This document shows, piece after piece, positions 53,960 through 61,134 of a DNA stretch of 61,134 nt. How positions within the stretch are numbered: the first letter of the stretch is position 1; every line of letters starts with the position of its first letter. The notes under the pieces were generated by a model, which did not search any database, was not told the origin of the DNA, and saw nothing but the letters and a program-made list of their open reading frames with translations. The position numbers were made by a program, and so were the translations under genes. This DNA is from Oscillospiraceae bacterium (GTDB lineage: Bacteria > Bacillota > Clostridia > Oscillospirales > CAG-272): contig SVTO01000011.1 of NCBI GenBank assembly GCA_015063745.1, positions 1 to 61,134 of the forward strand, read 5' to 3'.

Positions 53960-54841
53960 ATGAACAGATTTGAATTTGCAGTATATGTTGCGGAAAACAT
54001 CGGTTTTACCGCAGAACAGATCGAGCGCATCAAGCCGGCTATGCAGCTGCTTCTGGAAAAGGCAGAAGACAAGGTTACAGCACTGGAGGAAGCACTGGTT
54101 AAGCATGAAGATAAAGAGAGTATGCTTTTCGAAATTGCCAGATCCGTTGGACTTGAAGAATATTTTGGTACTCTGGCACTCACCCTGCTGCTCACACAGA
54201 AGTCCCACGAAATTTTTATGGAAAAGGAAATTTCCGAACGGGTATTCATCGATTCCATGAAGAATATCCGCGTGTGGACGGAAACTTACGTGGATGGCAG
54301 AGACGACAGATTCGGTATGCAGGAATATGATTATGTACATCATAATCTCAGAGCTGGTATACTGCGTCATGGCCGTTTGGAGTTCCAGCACGCCAAGTTC
54401 GAAAACGATGACTATGAAATCGCCGGCCACATCATCAAGAAGGGTTCTCCGGTTATCTTCACTCATATTCCCGCAGACGGACCGTTCCCCCCCGAAGCGG
54501 TGGAAGAATCCTTCCGTCTGGCATATCAGTACTACAAGTTGGCGGATTACACGCCCTTCGTAACCCACTCCTGGCTGATCCACCCCGCTGTAAAGCAGTT
54601 CTGCAAGCCGGAATCCAATATGGTCAAGTTCGCTGAGTGCTTCCACTACCTGCATCACGCAGATCAGGAAGAATGGTGGGATCTGTGGAGAGTATTCGGT
54701 CACGGAGCAAGTGTGAAATACCTGGATCTCCTGCCGGAACGTACCAGCCTCCAGCGCAGTCTGAAGGCATATCTGAAGAACGGCGGCAAGCTGGGTGAAG
54801 CGTACGGCGTACTCCTCCACAACGGAGAAAAGCGTCTGTAA
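53960..54841 (+). CDS. NAT_N/GNAT_C-type acyltransferase paralogue 3
   Basis: 293 residues, preceded by GAGGAAAATAGGTG. Blocks are NIRVWTETY, RHGRLEF, HIPADGPFPPEAVEESFRLA, THSWLIHPAV and PESNMVKF. It is closer to paralogue 1 than to paralogue 2. The stop is one base from the next start, so it is tightly coupled to the dehydrogenase gene. Confidence 0.75.
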   Translation: MNRFEFAVYVAENIGFTAEQIERIKPAMQLLLEKAEDKVTALEEALVKHEDKESMLFEIARSVGLEEYFGTLALTLLLTQKSHEIFMEKEISERVFIDSMKNIRVWTETYVDGRDDRFGMQEYDYVHHNLRAGILRHGRLEFQHAKFENDDYEIAGHIIKKGSPVIFTHIPADGPFPPEAVEESFRLAYQYYKLADYTPFVTHSWLIHPAVKQFCKPESNMVKFAECFHYLHHADQEEWWDLWRVFGHGASVKYLDLLPERTSLQRSLKAYLKNGGKLGEAYGVLLHNGEKRL

Positions 54842-54842
54842 T

Positions 54843-55799
54843 ATGAAGATCGTAGTTCTGGACGGCTTTGCGGTAAATCCGGGAGATCTCACATGGGATT
54901 TCCTGAATAAATACGGCGAAGCGGCAATATATGACAAAACACCCGACGAAGAAGCGGCTGCGGTGATTGGGGATGCGGAGATCGTGTTCACCAACCGCAC
55001 CAAGGTTACATCTGCCGTAGTGGATGCGTGCCCAAATCTGAAATACGTGTCCGCTCTTGGCACGGGGTACGATATGATCGATGTACCTGCCTGCCGTGCC
55101 CGCGGGATCGAAGTCTGCAATGTACCCGGTTATTCCACCATGTCCGTTGCCCAGCACGCCTTTACGCTGCTGCTGGCCTTTGCCACGGATCTGGCCGGAT
55201 TTGCGGGGATCGTAAAATACGGTTTGTGGACAGGTGTTCCGGGATTCCGGTATCAGGTAGTGCCTTTCATGGAACTGGCGGGAAAAACTGCCGGTATCTA
55301 CGGCTGCGGCGCCATCGGTAAGCAGTTCGGTAAAATGTGCGTGGCTTTCGGTATGCGCGTGCTGGCTACAAAACGGTCCAAATGCAGCGGAGAAGAAGAC
55401 GGTATTACCTACGTGACACCGGAAGTTCTGCTGGCAGAAAGCGATTTTCTGTCCCTCCACTGCCCGCTGACGGATGAAACCCGCGGCATGGTCAACCGTA
55501 CATTCATTGAAAAATTGAAGGACGGTGCCGTGCTGATCAACACCTCACGCGGTGCTGTGCTGAACGAAGCCGACGTGGCGGAAGCTCTGAACAGCGGCAA
55601 ACTGGGCGGCGCAGGGCTGGATGTGCTTGCAAAAGAACCGGCCGATCCGGATAATCCGCTTCTGACTGCGAAAAACACCATTATTACACCCCATTGTGCA
55701 TGGACTTCCCGCGAAGCAAGACTGCGTCTTCTGGACATCCTGGACGCAAACCTCGGAAGCTTCGTAAAGGAAGGTCATGGTATCAACCGCGTTTTGTAA
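54843..55799 (+). CDS. D-isomer-specific 2-hydroxyacid dehydrogenase
   Basis: 318 residues from the ATG at 54843, directly after the TAA of acyltransferase 3. The NAD site is [15 protein letters not shown] (about 147-161). Catalytic residues lie in [13 protein letters not shown] (Arg), [15 protein letters not shown] (Glu) and [18 protein letters not shown] (His). It resembles glycerate or hydroxypyruvate reductases. It acts on a 2-keto/2-hydroxyacid, fitting the LarA-like and gnd genes upstream. It ends at a strong terminator. Confidence 0.92.
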   Translation: MKIVVLDGFAVNPGDLTWDFLNKYGEAAIYDKTPDEEAAAVIGDAEIVFTNRTKVTSAVVDACPNLKYVSALGTGYDMIDVPACRARGIEVCNVPGYSTMSVAQHAFTLLLAFATDLAGFAGIVKYGLWTGVPGFRYQVVPFMELAGKTAGIYGCGAIGKQFGKMCVAFGMRVLATKRSKCSGEEDGITYVTPEVLLAESDFLSLHCPLTDETRGMVNRTFIEKLKDGAVLINTSRGAVLNEADVAEALNSGKLGGAGLDVLAKEPADPDNPLLTAKNTIITPHCAWTSREARLRLLDILDANLGSFVKEGHGINRVL

Positions 55800-55800
55800 G

Positions 55801-55838
55801 AAAAAAGGCAAACGGATGTTTTTGTTCGTTTGCCTTTC
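55801..55838 (+). terminator. rho-independent terminator
   Basis: GGCAAACG (55807-55814) pairs with CGTTTGCC (55827-55834), A-run before and TTTCT after. Confidence 0.8.
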
Positions 55839-55914
55839 TGCATTTTCGGATACTATAAGCATGAAGCAGATTCCTTGTGAGGAGAACGGTTTTGTGCAGA
55901 ATCAGAGGAAACTT

Positions 55915-56850
55915 ATGGGAAAAATTTATCAATCCGTGGAAGAACTGATCGGTCACACACCGATTCTGGAGCTGACACGCGTAGAAGCAAAAGAAAACCT
56001 GACCGCACACCTGTATGCCAAGCTGGAATCCTTCAATCCGGCGGGCAGTGTAAAGGACCGTGTAGGCAAAGCTATGTTGGACGATGCGGAAAAACGGGGC
56101 ATCCTGAAACCCGATTCCGTGATCATCGAACCCACATCCGGTAATACCGGTATCGGTCTTGCGGCAGTGGGCACATCCCGCGGATACCGTGTGATTATCG
56201 TTATGCCGGATTCCATGAGTATGGAACGGCGGATTCTCATGAAAGCATACGGCGCGGAGCTGGTGCTGACGGACGGCAAACTGGGTATGACAGGCGCCAT
56301 TGCCAAAGCGGAAGAGCTGGCGGAAGAAATCCCGAACAGCTTTATTCCGGGACAGTTTGTAAATCCTGCCAATGCGGCTGCCCACGAAATGACCACCGGT
56401 CCCGAAATCTGGGAAGATATGGACGGTAAGGTGGATATTTTCGTAGCCGGTGCGGGAACGGGTGGTACAATTACAGGAACGGGACGGTACCTGAAAAAGA
56501 AAAATCCTGCCGTACAGATCGTAGCCGTTGAACCTGCCGGATCTCCGGTTCTGTCCGGCGGCAAAGCGGGTACACACGGCCTGCAGGGCATCGGCGCCGG
56601 ATTTATACCGGAAGTACTGGATACAACCGTATACGATTCCGTTATGACCATCCGGGAAGAAGAAGCCTACGAAGCGGGACGGATGCTCGGCAAAACGGAA
56701 GGCGTGCTTGCGGGCATTTCTGCCGGTGCGGCATTGTCGGCGGCACTGCAACTGGCGAAACTGCCGGAGAACGCAGGTAAGAACATCGTGGTTCTCCTGC
56801 CGGATACGGGTGACCGTTATCTGTCCACCGCCATGTTTGCGGAAGAATAA
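55915..56850 (+). CDS. cysK: cysteine synthase (O-acetylserine sulfhydrylase)
   Basis: 311 residues from the ATG at 55915 behind AGAGGAAA; longer upstream in-frame reading crosses the terminator and is not real. PLP lysine in [11 protein letters not shown] (about 38-48), [11 protein letters not shown] (about 71-81) and [15 protein letters not shown] (about 178-192) are standard. It makes L-cysteine from O-acetylserine and sulfide. Confidence 0.96.
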   Translation: MGKIYQSVEELIGHTPILELTRVEAKENLTAHLYAKLESFNPAGSVKDRVGKAMLDDAEKRGILKPDSVIIEPTSGNTGIGLAAVGTSRGYRVIIVMPDSMSMERRILMKAYGAELVLTDGKLGMTGAIAKAEELAEEIPNSFIPGQFVNPANAAAHEMTTGPEIWEDMDGKVDIFVAGAGTGGTITGTGRYLKKKNPAVQIVAVEPAGSPVLSGGKAGTHGLQGIGAGFIPEVLDTTVYDSVMTIREEEAYEAGRMLGKTEGVLAGISAGAALSAALQLAKLPENAGKNIVVLLPDTGDRYLSTAMFAEE

Positions 56851-56926
56851 GGAAGGTATACTGTACGAACGTGCGGCAATACTGAGATTACCCGGGATTA
56901 TAGGGGAAGAATGTGAGGTATTGCGT

Positions 56927-57361
56927 ATGATAGAACAGGATACGATCAAGCTGCTGAGAGAATGTGATGCAGGGGTCAAGATGGGCGTGGAATCCATCGA
57001 CGACGTACTGGATTACGTACACTCCGGCGAAATGAAGAAGCATCTGAACGACTGCAAGGATCAGCATAACAATCTGCAGAAGGAAATAAGCGGACTTCTG
57101 GACAAATACCATGACGACGGCAAGGACCCCAATCCCATTGCCCAGGGGATGTCCTATATGAAGACCAACATGAAGCTGCGGATGAACGAATCCGACCATA
57201 CCATTGCGGACCTGATGACGGACGGCTGCAATATGGGCGTAAAATCCCTGAGCAAGTATCTGAACCAGTACAAAGCCGCGGATGAAGTGTCCAAGGACAT
57301 CACCAAACGGCTGATCAATCAGGAAGAACAGCTCGCTCACCAGATGCGCCAGTTTCTTTGA
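56927..57361 (+). CDS. small all-helical (ferritin-like bundle) protein of unknown function
   Basis: 144 residues from the ATG at 56927, GAGG upstream. Four amphipathic helices are predicted by pattern: IKLLRECDAGVKMGVESIDD (about 6-25), the second with KKHLNDCKDQHNNLQKEISG, a third with MKLRMNESDHTIADLMTDGC, and the last ending EEQLAHQMRQFL. Placement of His and Glu suggests a DUF2383/ferritin-like bundle, but no full di-iron motif is evident. It lies 76 bp after cysK and is possibly co-transcribed. Function unknown. Confidence 0.75.
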   Translation: MIEQDTIKLLRECDAGVKMGVESIDDVLDYVHSGEMKKHLNDCKDQHNNLQKEISGLLDKYHDDGKDPNPIAQGMSYMKTNMKLRMNESDHTIADLMTDGCNMGVKSLSKYLNQYKAADEVSKDITKRLINQEEQLAHQMRQFL

Positions 57362-57366
57362 ATAGA

Positions 57367-57417
57367 AAATCGGGTGAAGGAAAACTTTGTGAAAAGTACC
57401 CTTCACCCGATTTTTTA
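57367..57417. terminator. bidirectional terminator
   Basis: ATCGGGTGAAGG pairs with CCTTCACCCGAT, followed by TTTTTT, between convergent genes. Confidence 0.87.
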
Positions 57418-57513
57418 TTCTATTATTTTCCGATGTATCCGTTATCGGCATTTAAGATACAGCAAAGCTTTTGGAAAACACCGCGACGATTCCGTGAGCA
57501 GTCCCCACGGGTT

Positions 57514-58863
57514 TCAGCGGTAATGCTTTCTCATTTCCTCGTGGTAGGGCAGATTCATAATCTCGTCGAGGAAAGCTTCCACCTGGGACATGGAAGTAGC
57601 CCATTTGTCCATAAGAATCAGTTCCTTCAGATATTCTATACTGCCGTTTTCATAAGCCGCCAGCTCCATTTCCACCGGTGCGACACGGTCACGCAGAGTA
57701 TGGGCAATGATCGTCTTCGGCAGGGGATCGGTCTGCATGGGATACACACCGCTTGCGGAAATGAGCGCAGGTACTTCCACTTCGAAATCCTCGGGAATAC
57801 CGGGAACCAGATGCCCCTTGTTCAGCACGTTGACAATGAATACGGTGGGCTTATCGCTGACCATGGCTTCAACAATGTTTGTCATATCATTGCCGCCGTT
57901 TCTGCCGATCATGTCAACCATTTTCCGGCTTGTATCGTTGGCAATATCGATATACTGCTGGAACGTATTGGCATTATCATCAAACAGATTATACCAGTTG
58001 TCATGTGCCGAGATTTCACCGACTTCGTAATAACGGTCGTGATCCACATCGGTATGATACCACCACGGCCAGCTGCCGCCGGACCAGCCCGCAGTATCCC
58101 CGATTGGGAAGACACCGTGGTTCTGATAGAGATATACCCGCATCTTTTTAAATACCCAGGCACCCTTCGCCCATGCTTCTTCGGCATTTTCCTCGATCCA
58201 TTTGTCAATGAGCGGGAAGATATCCTGTCCCTTGAGGTGTCCCTTGTTCATGAAAACAAAGTGGTTGACTCCGGGAATCTGGAAAGTAGCATCCGCATAG
58301 GTATAACCCAGATCCTTCGCCAGCTGATCGATCATAGAATAGCCGTGGCAGAGACCGATCATCTTGAGTGCGGGATATTTCCGCTGCAGCAGGGTAACGC
58401 CGGAGATGACCGGATTGGCAATCAGCAGAAGCCAGGCGTTCGGACAGTATTTGAGCATGTCCTGAGCCAGATCTTCGAAGAAACGGAACTGGTAGAAATT
58501 GCTCCAGAAGGCTTCGTCATGCAGAATGTGAAAACTGCCGCCGTACTGGAAACCGTATTTTTCGGCGATTTCAAAACCGTCGCGCAAATGACCGTAAGGT
58601 ACAGTCAATGCCAGATTGAGTACATAATCGGCACCCGGGAGTGCTTCGGTACGGTCCGTGGTTTTTTCTACGGTCACATTACAGCCGAGATCTTCGATGT
58701 AACGGGTTGTAATGGTGTACATGGTATTCAGTTTTTCTTCATTGATATCCACAAGACTGATCGTGCACTGCGGCAGTTTGTCGGAAGTACAGATCCCTTT
58801 GATGGTGGAAAGCGAAAAGAATACGCTTCCTGCACCGATAATACAGATTTTGATGGGCTTCAT
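57514..58863 (-). CDS. GH4 family glycosidase (alpha-glucosidase/alpha-galactosidase/galacturonidase-like)
   Basis: 449 residues. The NAD-binding start IGAGSVFFSLSTIKGI (about 9-24), acidic SLVDIN, LIANPVISG (Asn-Pro substrate block, about 146-154), IGLCHGYSMID (Cys and His metal ligands, about 168-178) and PGVNHFVF (about 195-202) are GH4 hallmarks. The family cleaves by an NAD+- and Mn2+-dependent redox route. Which sugar it takes is open. GGAGG precedes the ATG. A palindrome at its promoter and a GntR/LacI-type repressor gene just upstream suggest induction by the substrate. Confidence 0.9.
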   Translation of the reverse strand: MKPIKICIIGAGSVFFSLSTIKGICTSDKLPQCTISLVDINEEKLNTMYTITTRYIEDLGCNVTVEKTTDRTEALPGADYVLNLALTVPYGHLRDGFEIAEKYGFQYGGSFHILHDEAFWSNFYQFRFFEDLAQDMLKYCPNAWLLLIANPVISGVTLLQRKYPALKMIGLCHGYSMIDQLAKDLGYTYADATFQIPGVNHFVFMNKGHLKGQDIFPLIDKWIEENAEEAWAKGAWVFKKMRVYLYQNHGVFPIGDTAGWSGGSWPWWYHTDVDHDRYYEVGEISAHDNWYNLFDDNANTFQQYIDIANDTSRKMVDMIGRNGGNDMTNIVEAMVSDKPTVFIVNVLNKGHLVPGIPEDFEVEVPALISASGVYPMQTDPLPKTIIAHTLRDRVAPVEMELAAYENGSIEYLKELILMDKWATSMSQVEAFLDEIMNLPYHEEMRKHYR

Positions 58864-58896
58864 AATTTTCCTCCTGAAATGGTAAGATAGATATAT

Positions 58897-58928
58897 CCAA
58901 ACTTATTCGGTTGTACGGACAAGTTTGG
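58897..58928 (-). promoter_or_regulatory. operator-like palindrome in front of the GH4 gene
   Basis: CCAAACTT (58897-58904) and AAGTTTGG (58921-58928) frame an inner near-palindrome TTGTACGGACAA (58911-58922). The inner part resembles the AraR operator core TTGTACGTACAA with one change. Probable target of the adjacent repressor. Confidence 0.65.
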
Positions 58929-58977
58929 CGATAATAGAAACAATTGGATTATGCGGGGGATGAAGATCACGTATTCT

Positions 58978-60057
58978 TCATCCCGCAGTGCCGCAGCTGC
59001 CGCGTTCGACCAGGGAAGGCGCAAACATCTTCACAAACGGATCGTAATGTTCTTTACGGATCATATCCAGCAATGTTTCGGCGGCGAGAGTACCCAGTTT
59101 TTCCTTGGGGTGGGCAATCGTGGTAAGCGGCGGAACGCAGGCGGAAGCCAGAACGGAATCGTCGTATCCAAAGACGGAGATATCTTCCGGCACACGGAAA
59201 CCGTTGTTCTGGAGAATCCGGATACATTCCACAGCGACTTCATCATTGTAGCAGAAAATACCGGTAATCCCCTGCGCCTTCAGAATATCCATAAAACCGG
59301 TATCGGCAATACCCTTAGCGGGATCATAGGGAAGAAGAACGGGAGCTTCCGCAGACATTTCCTCACAAGCCCGGCAGAAACCGATTTTACGCTGTACGGA
59401 ATCCTTGTAGCCGTCCACATAAGCGACCATGGTTTTCTTATGTCCGAGGCCATGGAGGTATTCGGCCACCAGATAACCGCCGCGGTATTCATCCAGGATC
59501 AGATAGGATGCATCCTGAATATCGTACATGCAGTCGATCATGATGCAGGGAATACCCGCATGGCGATACATACGGAAACATTCCTCCAGTTCGTGGGAGG
59601 GCGCTTCATCGATATGGCTGGGCTGCAGAATAACGCCGTCCGTACCTTTTTCGTAGATATTTCTGAGAAGACTGCAGATTTCCGAGGTACTGTTTTTGCT
59701 GTCGCTGATGATAAAATTACAGCCGCCTGCTTTCAGAACTGCGGAAATACTTTTGATATAATAGGGGATAAAATAGGTATCCTCCATATCGAGGATTACG
59801 TCGATATTGAGCATATCATCGGCACTGAAGCTGCTTTTGCAGAAGGTACCTCTGCCATGTTCTTTTGCGAGGTATCCTTTATTGACAAGCTGAGCAAGAG
59901 CCTGGCGGACAGTAAGCCGTCCGATATCATAAGCCCGCATCATTTCGGATTCGCTGAGCAATTTATCGCCCGGGTTGATCTCGCCGGCCAGGATCTGGCG
60001 TTTGATTTCCTCAGCCAGCTGACAATACAGCGGTACATGACTATTCCGATCCAGCAT
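58978..60057 (-). CDS. GntR-LacI chimeric repressor (AraR-type)
   Basis: 359 residues. The N-terminal GntR winged HTH (about 5-70) has VPLYCQLAEEIKRQILAGEI and SESEMMRAYDIGRLTVRQAL. The C-terminal LacI-like periplasmic-binding domain (about 85-355) has GTDGVILQPSHID, CIMIDCMYD and DISVFGYDDSVLASACVPPL. This AraR architecture responds to a sugar. GGAG precedes the ATG at 60057. It lies 114 bp upstream of the GH4 gene, same strand. Confidence 0.94.
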   Translation of the reverse strand: MLDRNSHVPLYCQLAEEIKRQILAGEINPGDKLLSESEMMRAYDIGRLTVRQALAQLVNKGYLAKEHGRGTFCKSSFSADDMLNIDVILDMEDTYFIPYYIKSISAVLKAGGCNFIISDSKNSTSEICSLLRNIYEKGTDGVILQPSHIDEAPSHELEECFRMYRHAGIPCIMIDCMYDIQDASYLILDEYRGGYLVAEYLHGLGHKKTMVAYVDGYKDSVQRKIGFCRACEEMSAEAPVLLPYDPAKGIADTGFMDILKAQGITGIFCYNDEVAVECIRILQNNGFRVPEDISVFGYDDSVLASACVPPLTTIAHPKEKLGTLAAETLLDMIRKEHYDPFVKMFAPSLVERGSCGTAG

Positions 60058-60076
60058 ATTTTCGTTCTCCTTTATG

Positions 60077-60135
60077 ATGCTATAATAGACTCATACGTAT
60101 GAGCCTATTATAGCATATTCTTTGTATTGTGTCAA
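60077..60135 (-). promoter_or_regulatory. repressor promoter with 40-bp near-perfect palindromic operator
   Basis: Minus-strand promoter TTGACA (60135-60130), 17-bp spacer, TATAAT (60112-60107). A 40-bp dyad (60077-60116) has the perfect 14-bp core CTCATACGTATGAG (60090-60103), arms ATGCTATAATAG and CTATTATAGCAT, and a single mismatched pair (60089/60104). It overlaps the -10 and start site, as for autorepression. Confidence 0.85.
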
Positions 60136-60185
60136 GGAGGGGAAATGGTTTGTGTGGATTTATCTTACATTTTTTGTTCTATTTG

Positions 60186-60360
60186 TTTGCTGCTCGATGA
60201 GTTGTGCAGGGGAATTCTTTTTTTGTCCTTGGCGGACATGCGGTTTTTTACTATTCTTTGTGTGGCTGAATCGATTCTTTATTTTTGTCCTTGGCAGACG
60301 GCTATTTTTTTACTACTCGATGAATCTTGCTATCGTTTATTTTTTGTGTCCTGTGCGGAC
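60186..60360 (-). repeat. left tandem array of degenerate units of about 61 bp
   Basis: TTTRCTRYTC boxes start at 60186, 60247 and 60309 and are followed by hairpins GTCC-N5-GGAC or a close variant, starting at 60225, 60287 and 60348. The period is 61-62 bp. A poly-T stretch precedes each GTCC box. Confidence 0.8.
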
Positions 60361-60412
60361 GGCACTTAGAGAGGCCTGCAGACGCGAGGCCCCTCTAAGA
60401 ACTCCCCCGCTT
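60346..60412 (+). repeat. 67-bp inverted repeat, left copy
   Basis: The reverse complement of 60971-61037, with one difference (A at 60382 against the complement of C). It contains its own hairpin, CTTAGAG-GGCCT with AGGCC-CTCTAAG (60365-60399), and ends in ACTCCCCCGCTT. Confidence 0.93.
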
Positions 60413-60479
60413 TATTAAGAGCTACGTTGGTCCGGTGTTTGGTGTTAGTGTTTCAAAGTAGTGGAGGATGCAAATCAGC

Positions 60480-60902
60480 GCTGACCGCGGTAGGGGTGCA
60501 TTAGTGGAGGAATACTGTTGGGATTAGGGAAGGTTTAGCCGTGTACAGTGATATAGTCTGGGTGCACTCTCATTCGTGCTAACCGCGCGAAGACTGTACG
60601 GCAGTCCTAAGACATGGCGGTCAGCCGAAATTTATAATGCACCCAACCTTGTACTGTAGGCAGACCCACCCTTAGAATATCAACCTGTCAGCGGTCAAAC
60701 TCCCCTATTCATCCGCGGCAGCCTGATTAAAAAGAAACTCAACTACTGAACCCAACCAAATCCCAACCAATAACCTCTCCCAACGCACCAAGCGGCAGCC
60801 AAATTCTTTCTGCACGGCACATTCTTCTGTGCACAAACCCACTTTTCCACAAAACGAACCGTCAACTGTATGCCAAAACTAATGCACCCTCCGGCGGTTA
60901 GC
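60480..60902. repeat. central dyads built from two recurring words
   Basis: The words GCTRACCGC and GGGTGCAYT occur as pairs at 60480-60505 and 60560-60586 (forward) and at 60617-60644 and 60878-60902 (inverted). The inner two pairs form a stem around the hairpin GACTG-TACGG-CAGTC (60592-60606). Confidence 0.75.
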
Positions 60903-60970
60903 CATAATTGAAAAACGAACCTGCTAAACCCAAAGAATCGCCCGACCCAAAAACCTCAACCCTTCCACCT

Positions 60971-61037
60971 AAGCGGGGGAGTTCTTAGAGGGGCCTCGCG
61001 CCTGCAGGCCTCTCTAAGTGCCGTCCGCACAGGACAC
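60971..61037 (-). repeat. 67-bp inverted repeat, right copy
   Basis: Mirror of the left copy, 66 of 67 positions identical. Similarity continues outward through ACAAAAAAT-AACGAT before drifting. Its hairpin spans 60984-61018. Confidence 0.93.
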
Positions 61038-61134
61038 AAAAAATGAACGATTTGCACGATACAAAGAGTAGTAAAAGAACCAACATCAACATAGGACAAA
61101 AAATAAACGACAGCACAACTCAAAGAGTAGTAAA
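61024..61134 (+). repeat. right tandem array of degenerate units of about 59 bp
   Basis: GAGTAGTAAA boxes at 61066-61075 and 61125-61134 end two units, each with AGGACA-AAAAAT-AACGA. They are inverted relative to the left array. The window stops exactly at the end of a box, so the array may continue. Confidence 0.8.

Larger units (their letters stand above)
60150..61134. mobile_element. unidentified non-coding composite inverted-repeat element
   Basis: From just upstream of the repressor promoter to the window end there is no convincing gene. The arms are tandem repeats of about 60 bp, then a 67-bp inverted repeat, then a centre of about 560 bp with inverted word pairs. The left half of the centre is G/T-rich on the plus strand and the right half C/A-rich, as expected for a decayed palindrome. 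No transposase, integrase or known attachment site is visible. Mobile element is a working label only; it could equally be an RNA gene or a structural DNA element. The right boundary is outside the window. Confidence 0.45.

Noticed and set aside
52073-55120. A 1015-codon open frame on the minus strand opposite the acyltransferase genes
   Set aside because: Its internal repetition merely mirrors the three paralogues on the plus strand. No ribosome site or domain.
60122-60418. Short plus-strand frames of 80-98 codons inside the left repeat arm
   Set aside because: They consist of low-complexity Phe/Leu/Cys from T-runs of the tandem repeats, with no ribosome site and no support from the mirrored right arm.
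60186-61134. CRISPR array
   Set aside because: The units are about 60 bp long, degenerate throughout and contain no constant-repeat/variable-spacer pattern; no cas genes are near.

Overview
The window looks like chromosomal DNA of an anaerobic, spore-forming Clostridia-type Firmicute. A gut Oscillospirales-like lineage is a reasonable guess, but the sequence does not prove it. Supporting signs are pyruvate:ferredoxin oxidoreductase, spoIIR, PyrR attenuation, a T-box leader, Bacillus-type LexA boxes (GAAC-N4-GTTC), B12 and ZTP riboswitches, dimeric-type glycyl-tRNA synthetase, AGGAGG-like ribosome sites and textbook sigma-A promoters with 17-bp spacers. Base composition is near 50 percent GC, except for an AT-rich patch around 35.8-37.1 kb.

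Layout. 0-8 kb: an AraC regulator divergent from a glutaminase-A-like protein, an acetyltransferase, a PyrR-attenuated pyrR-uracil permease operon whose permease is frameshifted, a YbaK deacylase, an orphan PTS IIC and a zinc-ribbon membrane protein. 8-17.7 kb: a complete T-box leader in front of an acyl-CoA ligase (not a tRNA synthetase), an LCP-like protein, glyS, a mutarotase-like protein, rsmA, and a solute-binding lipoprotein divergent from an AraC regulator. 17.7-22.8 kb: nifJ, then a B12-riboswitch-controlled DUF4430 lipoprotein and ECF S-component. 22.9-34.8 kb: a ZTP-riboswitch-led purine cluster purE-(two polysaccharide deacetylases)-purM-purN-purO-GNAT-purH(AICARFT only)-purD-purL. 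34.9-39.3 kb: spoIIR, tRNA-Leu, tRNA-Gly, an AT-rich insert carrying a frameshifted aminoglycoside phosphotransferase-like gene and flanked by repeats of the tRNA-Gly tail region, then two paralogous XRE regulators. 39.4-41.5 kb: a LexA-controlled dinB-SRAP operon. 41.5-47 kb: putP, a deletion scar joining the beheaded halves of an AraC gene and a GH127 gene, and a MarR-acyl-CoA synthetase operon with twin operators. 47-57.4 kb: a LarA-like protein, PHP phosphatase, gnd, PfkB kinase, three tandem NAT_N/GNAT_C-type acyltransferase paralogues, a D-2-hydroxyacid dehydrogenase, cysK and a helical-bundle protein. 57.4-60.1 kb: a GH4 glycosidase with its GntR/LacI-type repressor and palindromic operators.

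From about 60.15 kb to the window end lies a roughly 1-kb non-coding composite element. It has a 67-bp inverted repeat (66/67 identical) that is itself hairpin-forming, outward tandem repeats of about 60 bp, and a centre built from inverted pairs of two short words. I could not match it to a known element, and it is the strongest candidate for something undescribed. The next most interesting points are the apparent tyrosine-type T-box controlling an acyl-CoA ligase, the acyltransferase triplet with its kinase and dehydrogenase neighbours, and the deletion scar in the AraC/GH127 pair.

All calls were made by eye from motifs, synteny and base pairing. No database search was run.
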